From JBLIRR01 sp049472395 (lineage in GTDB: Bacteria; SZUA-182; DTGQ01; JBLIRR01), in assembly GCA_049472395.1 (NCBI GenBank), contig JBLIRR010000004.1:205731-269730 (forward strand): DNA of 64,000 bases, given 5' to 3'. The translations under genes and the position numbers were made by a program. This document shows, piece after piece, positions 35,670-46,662 of this stretch (positions within the stretch are counted from its first letter, which is position 1; the number at the start of each line of letters is the position of its first letter). The notes under the pieces are model-generated. The model was not told the origin of the DNA and searched no databases. It worked only from the letters and a program-made list of their open reading frames with translations.

Positions 35670-36548
35670 TTATAGATTAAAAATAGGTGCGGTATGGGAG
35701 AAAGGTTTTTTTATTACCTCTTTTTTAATCATATCCTTCCCATTTTTTTTGGCACAATACATCAGGCTATCTGCTTTATTTATTATTTCATCAACACTTT
35801 CCGGTGTTCGCTTATACGTGACCACCCCAAAGCTAAAAGTTACCGGCCATTTATTCTGTTTCGCAATTTTTAAAAGCCGTTCCCTAAGTTTTGATGCCAC
35901 CGCATAAGCTGCGCGTTCTTCAGTTTGCGCCATAAGGATGCCGAACTCATCCCCTCCGAGTCGTGCGACAATATCAATCACACGAATATTTGATCTTATT
36001 GATTGCGAGACCTTACGTAAAATCTTATCTCCAATCTTATGCCCATAGAGATCATTCACCACCTTAAAATTATCAATATCTATATATATCATTGAAATGG
36101 AGCATTTAAACCTGTATGATTTGTTAATTTCCATAAGAGTAAATTCAAAAAAGGCGCGCCTGTTCAATATGCCGGTAAGCGGATCTGTTCGTGCAAGTTC
36201 AATTTGCCCCTCCAAAGCATGCTTTAATTCAATAATAATATTGGAAATAATTAAGAACATGAGTAATCGCAATATTTCATTGATAAAGGGAATGGCAATA
36301 CTTTGAAACTTATGAAGGGTTATTAAATCAGTTGTCAACCATATAGATACATACATGAATGAAGAAAAAATGCCTGCGCTTTTCCCTAAATTCCATGTAA
36401 TAAGTATAATAGGGAAGAGGCAGAAGAGCGACAATGATAAATCATGCCCCATCCTATATCCTACTGCTGCAACAAGGAGAGCTATAATAATGCTAATGGT
36501 TATGACGATTGTTTTTGGAAAATTTGAGAAAAATTGCAGTATTTTCAT
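35670..36548 (-). CDS. Membrane-bound diguanylate cyclase (GGDEF)
   Basis: The 292-residue protein has four to five N-terminal transmembrane helices (about residues 10-105) and a C-terminal GGDEF domain. The active site GGDEF is intact in ARLGGDEFGIL, and a RxxD inhibitory site (RVID) lies five residues before it. Motifs DPLTGILNRRAFFE and DIDNFKVVNDLYGHKIGD are complete. It should make cyclic di-GMP at the inner membrane with product inhibition. The N-terminal part may sense a signal of unknown kind. A decayed copy of its 3' end lies at 27473-27625. It is convergent with the TonB receptor gene. Confidence 0.92.
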   Translation of the reverse strand: MKILQFFSNFPKTIVITISIIIALLVAAVGYRMGHDLSLSLFCLFPIILITWNLGKSAGIFSSFMYVSIWLTTDLITLHKFQSIAIPFINEILRLLMFLIISNIIIELKHALEGQIELARTDPLTGILNRRAFFEFTLMEINKSYRFKCSISMIYIDIDNFKVVNDLYGHKIGDKILRKVSQSIRSNIRVIDIVARLGGDEFGILMAQTEERAAYAVASKLRERLLKIAKQNKWPVTFSFGVVTYKRTPESVDEIINKADSLMYCAKKNGKDMIKKEVIKKPFSHTAPIFNL

Positions 36549-37076
36549 AAAATAAATATATCCGTTTCATCACACGTTATTTATCACACTCATTTTCCAC
36601 AACGCGCAGTGGAGCACTCTTATGCCGGGGATTCAAAGGGGAATGCTGCATCCCTTTGCTATGGCGGTTTAACAATCGCCTTAGAATTGAGCCTGTCTCG
36701 CGAAAGCGAAACAGCGTGCTGGGTGGTGCATTTATCTATGCAGTATCTTTTAGCATTTTCTTCTGCATTCTTTATGCCACCCTATATGCTCTCAAGAATA
36801 CACGTTTTATAGCCCTTTATTGTCCTATGCACTATGCGCTATATGTCATAATTTTTTCAATATGAAATATACTTGAAAAGATAATAGGTTATTGTCGTCT
36901 TATAGAGTATCATACCAGGATAGTGCTCGCGAGGCGAAATCATTATATAGCAATAATATCATATATTAATAATAAAAATATAAAATGATTAATGTACTAA
37001 AATGTATTATAATTTATATTATATGAGTGCAGAGTATGAAAATATTTAGATACCGAAAAATGAGGAAAGAAGAATA
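36549..37076. other. Intergenic region without recognised gene
   Basis: About 530 bp of noncoding sequence. The left half is of higher GC content (36597-36730) than the AT-rich right half (36860-37060). I could not assign any frame to a known protein family. The right half is AT-rich and probably carries the promoter of the large LVIVD gene. Confidence 0.4.
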
Positions 37077-37097
37077 ATGAATGCAGTTGGAGGAAGA

Positions 37098-40000
37098 ATG
37101 AAGGGTATCTGTGTGTGTTTTTTTCTATGCTCTATTATGATACTATGCGCTCTGCCCTCCGATGCCCGGCAGGGACCTGTCCTGGGGGAATTAGGCCATA
37201 TGCGGCATACATATGGTATATACCAGTCGATGAAAATCGAGGGGTCTCATATTTTCTGCGCAACATCCCTCGGAGTGGTGATATATAACCGTCATAAGTA
37301 TTCTGTCCTCAGCTTCCTTCCCCTTGGGAATTGTAATGATTTGGACATACTCACAACTTCTGAGGGAAGGAGCTATATGTATGTAACCATGGGTGAAGAA
37401 GGAATATATATAATTGATGTCACCACCCCACGGGCCCCATTTTTTATATCACAATGTTTCCTCCCCTCCTATGCGCTCTCTATTATACTTGACGAACACT
37501 ATGCATATATCACTGACAGGTATCTCGGACTAATGGTTATGGATATTACAAAAAGGCAAAGGCCTGTGGCAGTGGGAGGATGCGTGATGGGTGAGTGTTC
37601 AGCTGACAATCCGCTTTGTTATAAAAAAGAGATTGCTCTTGATGGAGACTATGCTTATATAACCGATGGGACACACGGGCTTCAGGTTGTTGATATGAAA
37701 GACCGCCATAATCCACAGATTATAGGGAGCTTTCTTACACCCTCTTTTGCAAGCGCGGTGATGATCGATGCCAATTGGGCGTATGTGACCGATAGCGAAA
37801 GCGGCCTGCACATCATTGATATAGAAGAGCGCGCGCATCCGCGGATTATCAGCAGCAGCCCCACGCCCTTTGTCCCGACCTCTGTAGTGGCAGATGATGC
37901 ATATGCCTTCGTGACTGATGTAAAAGGGGGCCTTCAGGTCATAAATATAGCAGACCGTCATCATCCCAAAATTATCGGCAGTTGCGCAGATATCCCCTCA
38001 AGTGCTGTTGATAGTGTTGTGATGGGAGATTATGTATATGTGCTTGACAAATATTATGGCGTGCAGGTGATTGACATCACACAAAAACAGGGGCCTATAC
38101 TCGCTGAAAATATTTACGAAGGAGGGTACGCGCTCTCTGTTTCTGCGGATGATAATGGCTATCTCTACATTGCCGATTGGGATAAAGGATTACAGATTAT
38201 CAAGATGGAAGACACCCCCCGCATCGTTGGAACCTGGGGAAGTAAAGGGCAGTCAATGAAGGTTGTGAGAGAAGGGGAATATGTATATGTAGCGGGGCAG
38301 GGTGGGGTGAAAATTATAAATAGTGCTGATAAAGAGGAGCCTGCACTTACGGGTGAATATGCTGTTCCTGGGACAATAGCTGCCCTCACCGTGAGGGATA
38401 GGTATATGTATGCTGGATATGATGGTGAATTTTTGATAATCGATGCGGAGCATAAGAACATGCCGAAACATGCCGGGAGTTGTTCTGTCTCTGGAGAGCC
38501 AACAAGCATATTCTTAAGGGATAATTATGCTTATGTGACCTGTGAGTCTACCGGACTTGATCTTATATATATTGGCGATCCGGCTGCGCCCTCGCCAGTC
38601 GGACACTGCATGACCCCTGGCCGGGCGAGCGATGTTGTTGTCGATGAAGGCTATGCCTATGTGGCTGATGGGGAGGGAGGGCTTAAGATTATCAGTATAG
38701 AGGAGAAGACCAGCCCCTTTATTGTTGGTGGGTGCGATACCCGTGGCGAGGCTGAGACGATTTTTGTTGAGGAGAATGTCATTTATATTGCTGATGGGCC
38801 GAGGGGAATAAAGATAATTAATTGTGAGGATAAGAAAGCTCCTTTCATCGAAGGAAGCTGCGCTACCTCCTCCCTGGCCAAAGATATTACCATACGCGGG
38901 AATTATGCGTATGTAGCGGATTATGAAAAAGGCGTGCAGGTTATTGATCTTTCCTCTCAGAAAGGGCCTGTGGTGGCGGGCCGGTATGAGAGTCAAGGAT
39001 CCATAGAGGCGCTGCACATGGAGGCAGACTATGCATACCTCGTTACGGAAGAGGGCGGATTTCTTGTTGTCGATTGCAGTGATACCAATGGGCTCAAAGT
39101 AATCGGAGGCTGTTTCATCCCGGGTCGTGGGAGGGATATGGTAACGAATAATGGCTATGCCTATGTGGTTGATCGATATAATGGATTGTATATAGTGGAT
39201 ATCGGGGATAAAAATAAGCCGGCACTTGCGGGCCACTTCTCAGGCCTGAGTGCTCCTGAATCCATAATTGTACGAGATGACTATGCATATATAGCAGATG
39301 GCCCTCAAGGTTTACAGATTATTAATATAAAGGATAAAGCCAGTCCCTTTAAGGCGGGGACGTGCCCTTTGCCCTTTTATGCGTCATCATTAGCTATAAA
39401 AGATGCTACCTATGCCTATTGTGGGGATCCTTATGCACGCTTTCTCAAGGTAATAGATATACGCAATCCGAATGACCCTGTCATAGCAGGCGGATATGAG
39501 CTTGAAAGCTCTCTCAATAGTACACTTGAAGCACTGTTGATAGAGGGGGATTATCTCTATATGGGGAAGGGCCTTGAGGGACTTGAGATTATTGATATCA
39601 GTGAAGGTGCTGCGCCTGTCTCGATAAGCAGCTTTCAAAATCCCTTGCTGAGTAATCGTTTTACCAGAGATATAGCTGTTGAGGGTGCCTACGTTTATTG
39701 TGCAGATGGGTATGAGGGAGTCCAAATTCTTGATGTACACGAGAGGGAAAATCCACTGGTTGTGTATGAGGTTGATCTTTCGCCTGAGTATGCTGATGAG
39801 TGTTCAGTGGAAGGAGAGTTCCTTTACGTAGCCCTTCGGGAGGGCGGGCTTATGAAATTTGAGATTATCTCACAAGTATCCTCCCGTGGCACCTGTATCC
39901 TTGTGGCAGGGGGAGGGGCAGATGCGAACAATACACTATGGCCTGCCACCTGCACGCAGGCCAACCATGTGTATAACATATTCACAGAATTGGGGTTTAA

Positions 40001-43000
40001 GCAGTATGAAATATATTATCAGAACCCTCTTCTCTTTCAGGATACGGATAATGACGGGAGTTTAAATCAGGGAGTTGTTGATGATCCCTCTCCCACAAGC
40101 GGTGAGCTTGAGTCTGCTATTGGTGAGTGGGCCCCTGATCAAACATATACGGATGGACCGCTCTATATCTATCTTATAGGCCATGGCGCAGAAGACCTCT
40201 TCCAGATCATGCCCTGGGAGGTGATCTCTGCGCAGGGTCTTACACAAAGCATTGCTACATTCATTCAAAAGGCGCCGGAGCGAGAGGTCGTGCTGATCAT
40301 AGAAGCGGCCGAATGCGGCAGTTTTATCGATGATCTCAAACGTAACGATATCACAAGAAATGTTACTACAGTAATATGTGCTACAGGGAAAGGCCCATGC
40401 TATATAAAGCCGGGTCATCCCTATAGATCCTTCAGCACCGCCTTTGTTGACAATGTAAGGGACCATTATGATCCTGATGATATTCTCTCCTCATTGCAGT
40501 TCTCTTTTGTATCTACCCGGGCGATGATAGAGGAATGGAGGCAGGATTATGGATTATTTTACGATCAGAATCCCCAGATGAGTCTTCCCGAAAGCAGCAT
40601 TGTATCCGTGAGCTTTTCCCTCGACGGGGAAATACCTGTCGATGAATTGCGCGTAGAGGATGAGTCAACCGATTTGGTAGCGATTATCGCGCACTCATAT
40701 ACCGGTGAAACCATCCCTCTTGATGGCACGGATTTTACCCTCGTATCTTCCGATGCATCCGTCCTTGTACCCTCTGATGAACCCTTGATTGATGCTTATG
40801 GAGTTTATTGGTATAAGCTCGAATTTCACAAGCCGGGACGTGCCTGCCTTTATGCATACGAAGAGGGAAGTGACAGTGAGAATTTGTGCGCTGCCATGCT
40901 CTGTGTAAAAGTACAAGGTCTTATTTCTGCGGATGACAAGGGGGCAATGATTGTGGCAGGGTATCAGGGAAGCGGTGATTATCTGTGGCCGAGCACCAAC
41001 ACAGTTGCAAATCATGCTTATAGAATACTCCATGAGATGGGGTATGGCAAAGAAGCGATTTTTTATTACAATCCCTTTGTTCTGCAGGACCTTGATGGTT
41101 ATAACGGATATGATGACATTACCGGTTATCCGCAGCCGGCAGTATTCCATATGGATGATGATGAATCAGGATTTTCACGGATCAAGGAAACCGGGGTCAG
41201 GGAGCTTTTTCTCTTTATTACCGATCATGGCATAGAAGATGAGTTTTATATGAATCCGGCAGATACCCTTGCAGCCCGTACCCTCGCCGAACAGATCAGC
41301 AATATTGCCCCCTTTGTGGAGGAAAGAATTACGCTGGTCTATGATGCCTGCTATTCAGGGAGCTTTTTAGATGAGATCGAGGAGGTGTTGGAAATTGATG
41401 AAACACTTGCGAATAAACTCGTTGCTATTACAAGCGCATCCTCTGATGAAAGGGCATACTATCTTACTGCAGGGGTTGTATCTTTTTCGTATGCCTTTTT
41501 CGATCATTATTTTTTAACCAATAGCATCATGGATGCGTTTGACTATGCAAGAGAATTTCTCCCCTTTACAGGTCAGACACCCTGTATCCTCAATTCATCC
41601 CTTGCTGCGCAATGGGACAATGAGGATATCTATTATATTAATGAGAGCAGGCCTTCCATAGAGAACATCGAGGCATCCCGTGAGGCGGGCATTTTGAGTG
41701 TCAGTGCACAGGTATATTCACTGAATGGTATTGATGATGTATGGGTGCTGGTGGAAGAGGAGAGGGAAGGGAAAGAGACCTCTCAGGGGAAGGCCATTAC
41801 AGAGGCCCCCTTAAAGAAGATGGAGAGGTATGAAGGGATGTATAGGCTTTCAGTGGATGACCCGTGCCCTGAGAGGGAGCGATATTTCATCCGTGTCTAT
41901 GCACAGGATAACCACGCACAAGTAACCGCCCTCCCTTATTCTATCCCTCTTGATAAAGAGGGCAGCGGGCCTGATGAAGCGGGATTGAATAAAACAGTTG
42001 CCCTGATTTTTGCAAGCGATACATCCTTAATGGGACAGGATGAGGCTCAAAAGGCGGCAACGCAGCTTTATCGGGCAGAATCTATTCTCAGGGCAGTCGG
42101 TGTGGGCAGCGATAAGATCATGAGGATCACGAGTGTCGAGGGGCTTTTAGATTCCCCTCTTATCAATTCTCTTGATGATGAGAGCACACTCCTTCTCTAT
42201 TTTTTTGGCGCAGCAGGCAGGGAGGAGGGGGGAAGACCCTATTTCATGATCGATGCGTATACATGGGTTACCATGGATGAGCTTGTGCACGCACTACCTG
42301 CGGGCGGTAATTTTCGTGTTCTTTTTCTTGTTGATACGCCCTTTGCAACCCACCTGCTTTCGGAGGTCCCGTGGGATGAGCATGAAGATTGGGCAGGTAT
42401 TGCCAGCACAAATCAGGGATCCATTATGACTCCCTATTTTTCCCAATTCTTCTTTTCCAGCATCCTGCACGGGGCTTCTGTAGCCCAGGCATACCGGGTA
42501 GCTGCACAAGCCATTTCTCTTAATCAACAGACATCCGCTGTGTTCTACAAAGGCATGGAGGAAACCTCAGGAACATGGCAGATGATTGATGACCATCTCT
42601 CCTATTATTTTGGGAGGGGGGCGCTTTCCGGAGAGGAGTTATCCCTCTTTCTCAGTTGTGAAGCGCGCAGGGACAATGATGAGAGAATTCTTTTTCGTAT
42701 AGAGGCGCGGCCTGATGTGGATATCCAACGAGCGTGGGTTATTTTAAAATCCTTAGATACCTCATATCTGCCACAGAGCATGATCGTGGATTTGGCCCCG
42801 AGCGAAGGCTTTTCCTATCACGCCTCCTACACCACCTCGATGCCCTATTACAGCGCAGTTTTTATGGCGGAAGGGTATGATGAGATGAATCTTCCTGTTT
42901 TTCAATGGGAAGAGATTGTCGTAAAGCAGAATAATGATACTGCAGAAGAGGACCCTTATGAGCCCGACGAGGGTACTTTTTCAGATATACACCATGAGTT

Positions 43001-44144
43001 GCGCGCGAATCAACCTCCGGTGAAGAGGACATTTTATTGTCCCGAGCACGAGCCTGAGTGCACGGATAGGGACTGGGCATATTTTTCTGCGGAGAAGGGG
43101 CATGTGTATGAGATATATGTACAGGATCTTTCCGAGTATGACTATTTTATCCGCCTCTCTCTCTATGGTCCTGATACGAGAGACAATGAGCCGAGGATAA
43201 GCACCAATTACATGGCATTTCAATGTGAAATGAGCGGTGAGTATTATATTAAAATCGAATATGCCTCCGGAGTCCCACACGGGGCCATAGAGTATATTTG
43301 TGGACTCTCTGACCCTTTAGGGGGTATTGGGATCATCTGCGGATATTGCATAAATACCCAGGGACAAAAACTGAGCGGCTATACTGTGCAGGTGCAGAAA
43401 CCTCAGAAGAGTATAACCACGGATCATGAGGGCTCTTTCTGTATTAAAAATATTCCCTTTGGAAATTATACCCTCACCATTTATAATCCGCACGATCAGC
43501 TCGTGCTTAAGCAGGATAGTGTTGAGGTTGTCCCCAGTTTTAGCAGGAGAGAAATACAATTTATTATTGATGAGGCCCTGCCGCCGGCTGATTACCGATA
43601 CAGAACATGCACCATCCCCTTTTCCCAAGGGATGAATATAAGCACATTCCCTGTGTACCCGGAAGGGGTATTTAGTCCTTATATGTTAGGGGCGCATGCA
43701 TTTATAAAATTATATTTATCTCCAGGATCGGCTCTCGGAAAATATGATGCATCCTCTGCTACCTGGTCAATGGCACACTATGAAGAGGATGGGCATATCA
43801 CGGGGGATAATTTCCCCATTGATCCGGATCAAGGCTATATGCTCTATAATGCAGGAGATTCGCACATTATTTGCTTTAATATTTATGAGCCGGTTAACCG
43901 TCCTGATGCGGGAGATCCTCAAGTAATAGAAAGAAAGGGAATGCATGTGCCGGGGTATACGAGCAGCGAAAAAACAAACAGAGAGCTATTCCATTCACTG
44001 GTCGGTGTTGAAAGTATCTTTACCTTTGATAATAATAGAGAGGGGAGGTGGCACGCTGCCTATGAATTCTTCGGCGAACCGGCAGGCCCTGAAGTTCTTG
44101 TTGAGCCCTATGAAGGGTATATTGTATTTACACAGGAAGAGTAA
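37098..44144 (+). CDS. Giant exported LVIVD-repeat protein with caspase-like (C13) domains
   Basis: An exported protein of about 2350 residues; the start is the ATG 37098 (GGAGGAAG upstream) or the ATG 37077. Residues about 40-930 are some 18-20 LVIVD-type repeats (GDYAYITDGTHGLQVVDMKD and variants), probably forming beta-propellers. Next come two C13/caspase-like domains with His-Cys pairs: GHG with His1036 and Cys1080 in EAAECGSF, and DHG with His1384 and Cys1425 in YDACYSGSF (numbering from 37077). A third copy near 1700-1840 lacks both. After that come a PPC-like domain, a carboxypeptidase-regulatory-like Ig domain (LSGYTVQVQKP) and a final beta-rich module. It could be a self-processing surface protein; substrate unknown. 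Confidence 0.85.
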   Translation: MKGICVCFFLCSIMILCALPSDARQGPVLGELGHMRHTYGIYQSMKIEGSHIFCATSLGVVIYNRHKYSVLSFLPLGNCNDLDILTTSEGRSYMYVTMGEEGIYIIDVTTPRAPFFISQCFLPSYALSIILDEHYAYITDRYLGLMVMDITKRQRPVAVGGCVMGECSADNPLCYKKEIALDGDYAYITDGTHGLQVVDMKDRHNPQIIGSFLTPSFASAVMIDANWAYVTDSESGLHIIDIEERAHPRIISSSPTPFVPTSVVADDAYAFVTDVKGGLQVINIADRHHPKIIGSCADIPSSAVDSVVMGDYVYVLDKYYGVQVIDITQKQGPILAENIYEGGYALSVSADDNGYLYIADWDKGLQIIKMEDTPRIVGTWGSKGQSMKVVREGEYVYVAGQGGVKIINSADKEEPALTGEYAVPGTIAALTVRDRYMYAGYDGEFLIIDAEHKNMPKHAGSCSVSGEPTSIFLRDNYAYVTCESTGLDLIYIGDPAAPSPVGHCMTPGRASDVVVDEGYAYVADGEGGLKIISIEEKTSPFIVGGCDTRGEAETIFVEENVIYIADGPRGIKIINCEDKKAPFIEGSCATSSLAKDITIRGNYAYVADYEKGVQVIDLSSQKGPVVAGRYESQGSIEALHMEADYAYLVTEEGGFLVVDCSDTNGLKVIGGCFIPGRGRDMVTNNGYAYVVDRYNGLYIVDIGDKNKPALAGHFSGLSAPESIIVRDDYAYIADGPQGLQIINIKDKASPFKAGTCPLPFYASSLAIKDATYAYCGDPYARFLKVIDIRNPNDPVIAGGYELESSLNSTLEALLIEGDYLYMGKGLEGLEIIDISEGAAPVSISSFQNPLLSNRFTRDIAVEGAYVYCADGYEGVQILDVHERENPLVVYEVDLSPEYADECSVEGEFLYVALREGGLMKFEIISQVSSRGTCILVAGGGADANNTLWPATCTQANHVYNIFTELGFKQYEIYYQNPLLFQDTDNDGSLNQGVVDDPSPTSGELESAIGEWAPDQTYTDGPLYIYLIGHGAEDLFQIMPWEVISAQGLTQSIATFIQKAPEREVVLIIEAAECGSFIDDLKRNDITRNVTTVICATGKGPCYIKPGHPYRSFSTAFVDNVRDHYDPDDILSSLQFSFVSTRAMIEEWRQDYGLFYDQNPQMSLPESSIVSVSFSLDGEIPVDELRVEDESTDLVAIIAHSYTGETIPLDGTDFTLVSSDASVLVPSDEPLIDAYGVYWYKLEFHKPGRACLYAYEEGSDSENLCAAMLCVKVQGLISADDKGAMIVAGYQGSGDYLWPSTNTVANHAYRILHEMGYGKEAIFYYNPFVLQDLDGYNGYDDITGYPQPAVFHMDDDESGFSRIKETGVRELFLFITDHGIEDEFYMNPADTLAARTLAEQISNIAPFVEERITLVYDACYSGSFLDEIEEVLEIDETLANKLVAITSASSDERAYYLTAGVVSFSYAFFDHYFLTNSIMDAFDYAREFLPFTGQTPCILNSSLAAQWDNEDIYYINESRPSIENIEASREAGILSVSAQVYSLNGIDDVWVLVEEEREGKETSQGKAITEAPLKKMERYEGMYRLSVDDPCPERERYFIRVYAQDNHAQVTALPYSIPLDKEGSGPDEAGLNKTVALIFASDTSLMGQDEAQKAATQLYRAESILRAVGVGSDKIMRITSVEGLLDSPLINSLDDESTLLLYFFGAAGREEGGRPYFMIDAYTWVTMDELVHALPAGGNFRVLFLVDTPFATHLLSEVPWDEHEDWAGIASTNQGSIMTPYFSQFFFSSILHGASVAQAYRVAAQAISLNQQTSAVFYKGMEETSGTWQMIDDHLSYYFGRGALSGEELSLFLSCEARRDNDERILFRIEARPDVDIQRAWVILKSLDTSYLPQSMIVDLAPSEGFSYHASYTTSMPYYSAVFMAEGYDEMNLPVFQWEEIVVKQNNDTAEEDPYEPDEGTFSDIHHELRANQPPVKRTFYCPEHEPECTDRDWAYFSAEKGHVYEIYVQDLSEYDYFIRLSLYGPDTRDNEPRISTNYMAFQCEMSGEYYIKIEYASGVPHGAIEYICGLSDPLGGIGIICGYCINTQGQKLSGYTVQVQKPQKSITTDHEGSFCIKNIPFGNYTLTIYNPHDQLVLKQDSVEVVPSFSRREIQFIIDEALPPADYRYRTCTIPFSQGMNISTFPVYPEGVFSPYMLGAHAFIKLYLSPGSALGKYDASSATWSMAHYEEDGHITGDNFPIDPDQGYMLYNAGDSHIICFNIYEPVNRPDAGDPQVIERKGMHVPGYTSSEKTNRELFHSLVGVESIFTFDNNREGRWHAAYEFFGEPAGPEVLVEPYEGYIVFTQEE

Positions 44145-44152
44145 CATGACAT

Positions 44153-45250
44153 ATGATTAGAGGTGTACGCTGCGTATATGTGATTCTATTGGTGGTTATT
44201 TTTTCTCACACTATATGCCTGTGTGCGGAAGAAGTGATCTGGCAGATCGGAAGAAATAATAATAGCAACAGTGAGTTCGAACTTCCGGATATGGATACCC
44301 CTATGACGGTAGAATACAATGTACCTGCCCTGTGGGCTGATGGTATTGAGGATGAAAAGTATGTATGGGAAGGATTTTACCGGTATATATGCAGTGATGA
44401 TTTTGGACTTCCTCCTCAACAGATAGGTATACAATGGAATTATTCACAGGATTATGCCTCGCCTGTTCTGCATATACGGGCCTGTGCTAATATAGACAAG
44501 GCCCAGAGACTTGTCGTGTATATGAACGATCAATTAATAGACTCCAATTTTGCCGTAAGGGAAGCCTTCGATACCTATCAGTTTCCTCTTTATGGAATAC
44601 GGGCAGGTCTTTATGATGAAAATATCATAACCATCAAGACTCTCTCGATCTCCGGCGCAGGGCTTATTATAGTAGATTATCTGCGATTAATAAATGGGGA
44701 TAGTGACGGGGATGGCGCCCTTGATATTGATGAGCCGGCAGGAGACATGGATGGGGATGAGAAAGAGAATATATATGATCCCGATACTGCATCCGTTCGT
44801 TTCCATGATAAAGAGTATGTCATCTTTGATCTTCAGGAGGATGAGAAAGGGATCCCTTTTTTCAGCGATATACAGATCTTAGACTGGCAGGATATTTCCA
44901 CTCCCCCGCCATCTGATATGATTTTTTGTTATGGCCTGTTTAAGATTAATGTGCAGGGTATGAGCGCTGGCAATGACTATATTGTCACTATTTGTTATCC
45001 GGATGAAGTCGCTGCCTTTGCCTCTTTCTTTTTATATGACGAGACCAAAGGCTTTATTAAAACTGATATACTGAACATTAATGAACAATATATATCCATA
45101 AGGATACAACCGGCGGGCGATCAACAGTGTATTATAGGAGGATTGAGTTATCCGAAAGATCCGCAGAAGGAGATCAATGAAGAGGGGTGTTTTATCAATT
45201 CCATCTGTTCATTTGACGAGGGCAGTGCTTCTATGGAGCATGGTTATTGA
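44153..45250 (+). CDS. Exported protein of unknown function next to LVIVD protein
   Basis: The 365-residue protein starts nine bp after the LVIVD gene. It has a signal peptide (hydrophobic 8-23, cleavage near CLCA). The middle shows an Asp-rich calcium-binding-like stretch, GDSDGDGALDIDEPAGDMDG, as in thrombospondin type 3 or dockerin loops. The C-terminal part is a beta-rich segment (DYIVTICYPDEVAAF, then YISIRIQPAGD). No family is recognised. It overlaps the next gene by 74 bp, so the three genes are cotranscribed, suggesting one surface apparatus. Confidence 0.6.
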   Translation: MIRGVRCVYVILLVVIFSHTICLCAEEVIWQIGRNNNSNSEFELPDMDTPMTVEYNVPALWADGIEDEKYVWEGFYRYICSDDFGLPPQQIGIQWNYSQDYASPVLHIRACANIDKAQRLVVYMNDQLIDSNFAVREAFDTYQFPLYGIRAGLYDENIITIKTLSISGAGLIIVDYLRLINGDSDGDGALDIDEPAGDMDGDEKENIYDPDTASVRFHDKEYVIFDLQEDEKGIPFFSDIQILDWQDISTPPPSDMIFCYGLFKINVQGMSAGNDYIVTICYPDEVAAFASFFLYDETKGFIKTDILNINEQYISIRIQPAGDQQCIIGGLSYPKDPQKEINEEGCFINSICSFDEGSASMEHGY

Positions 45251-46511
45251 GTTTCTTTTTTGTATAGGAGTAATGCCTTTATATGCGATTACCTATCCTG
45301 ATATGGAGATGAATACCCCAAACCCGGTCGGCTCAGGAGCACGGGCCTTGGGTATTGGCGGCGCGTTTATCGCCGTGGCCGACGACGCAACGGCTGCTTC
45401 TTGGAACCCGTCAGGTATGATTCAATTAAAAAGGCCGGAAATCTCCTTTGTAGGTGATATTTTTTCATGGAATGCGAATCATAAAGATGTGGGGACAGAT
45501 GCCGGCAGTGAGGAACGGCATCTTAATTATTTGAGTATGGTTATGCCCTTTGAACTTTTTCGCATGAACATGGTCTGCTCTCTTAATTATCAGAAGCTCT
45601 ATGAATTTTCGAAAAAATATGAAGTATATTCTCAACAGGCGAGCCCGACTGCTTCCACGCTAAGGATTTCCAAAAAACAGAATGGCGCACTCAATACCCT
45701 ATCCCCTGCATTTGCTATTCAGCTTTTGCCCTGCTTATATTTTGGAGCAACAGCTAATTTCTGGAGGAAGAAGGAATTGGACGATTATTGGGAAAATAGC
45801 AGCATTATCGAGGAAGAAGAGGTCGCTGCGCAAGGAGTGGTGAGGACCACTGGTAAATATTATGAACACTATGGATTTTCCGGCTTCAATTTTCATATTG
45901 GACTTTTATGGAAGATAACACAGTACATTCATTGCGGAGGAGTATATAAAGCGCCTTTTGAAGCTGACATTGATCATGAGTATCAATTAGTATCCATGGT
46001 GGAGCACTCAGATGCACCAACATCCAATACGTATGATTATCAAACCGGTAAAAACAGGTTCACGCTCCACATGCCTACTTCATATGGTATCGGTGTACGA
46101 TTTCAGCCCAAGGATACGTATCTGATAGCGTGCGATATATACCGGACGCATTGGGAGGATTATATACTCCACTACCCGACAGGAGAGGAGATCAGCCCCA
46201 TTAATAATAAAAAGAAGGAGAAGGCTGACATTCACCCTGTGAACCACATTCATATTGGCGGTGAATATTTTTTTCTGCGCGACGTCATGACTATCCCCCT
46301 AAGATTTGGCCTCTTCTATGATCCTGAACCTACCGAGGGAGGGGAGGATGATTTCTATGGCATGAGTATGGGTATGGGCATTGCGAAAGAAAACTATGCC
46401 TTTGATATAGCTTATCAATACCGTTACGGCAAAAAGTATGATATTGAGCTTGAGAGCACATCCGTTATACACCAACGGTATATTTATCTTTCAACGATTT
46501 ATTATTTTTAG
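45177..46511 (+). CDS. FadL/OmpP1-like outer-membrane protein
   Basis: The 444-residue protein starts at 45177 (AAGGAGATCA just before the ATG) with a signal-like helix. The N-terminal mature part has the family hallmark NPVGSGARALGIGGAFIAVADDATAASWNPSGM, typical of the FadL/OMPP1 transport family. Aromatic amphipathic beta-strands follow, and the protein ends with an aromatic-rich QRYIYLSTIYYF. These barrels pass hydrophobic compounds across the outer membrane. It is the last gene of the LVIVD operon and overlaps the preceding gene by 74 bp, an unusually long overlap. The ligand is unknown. Confidence 0.8.
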   Translation: MKRGVLSIPSVHLTRAVLLWSMVIEFLFCIGVMPLYAITYPDMEMNTPNPVGSGARALGIGGAFIAVADDATAASWNPSGMIQLKRPEISFVGDIFSWNANHKDVGTDAGSEERHLNYLSMVMPFELFRMNMVCSLNYQKLYEFSKKYEVYSQQASPTASTLRISKKQNGALNTLSPAFAIQLLPCLYFGATANFWRKKELDDYWENSSIIEEEEVAAQGVVRTTGKYYEHYGFSGFNFHIGLLWKITQYIHCGGVYKAPFEADIDHEYQLVSMVEHSDAPTSNTYDYQTGKNRFTLHMPTSYGIGVRFQPKDTYLIACDIYRTHWEDYILHYPTGEEISPINNKKKEKADIHPVNHIHIGGEYFFLRDVMTIPLRFGLFYDPEPTEGGEDDFYGMSMGMGIAKENYAFDIAYQYRYGKKYDIELESTSVIHQRYIYLSTIYYF

Positions 46512-46537
46512 TGTGTTCTATTTATACGCTGTTACGT

Positions 46538-46562
46538 GGAAAAAAGTCAATAAAAAGGGGAA
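46538..46562 (+). promoter_or_regulatory. Shared AAGTCA...AAAGGGGA motif, copy A
   Basis: AAAGTCAATAAAAAGGGGAA lies about 100 bp upstream of the 69-residue ORF and 27 bp after the FadL-like gene. Confidence 0.5.
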
Positions 46563-46662
46563 TAAATCCATTTACTATTAATTTCATAATAGGTATTTTA
46601 AATTTAAAAGATAAATTATTACCTCTCGATGTGAGGGGAGAGTGAAAGAGGGGAGGTAGGAT

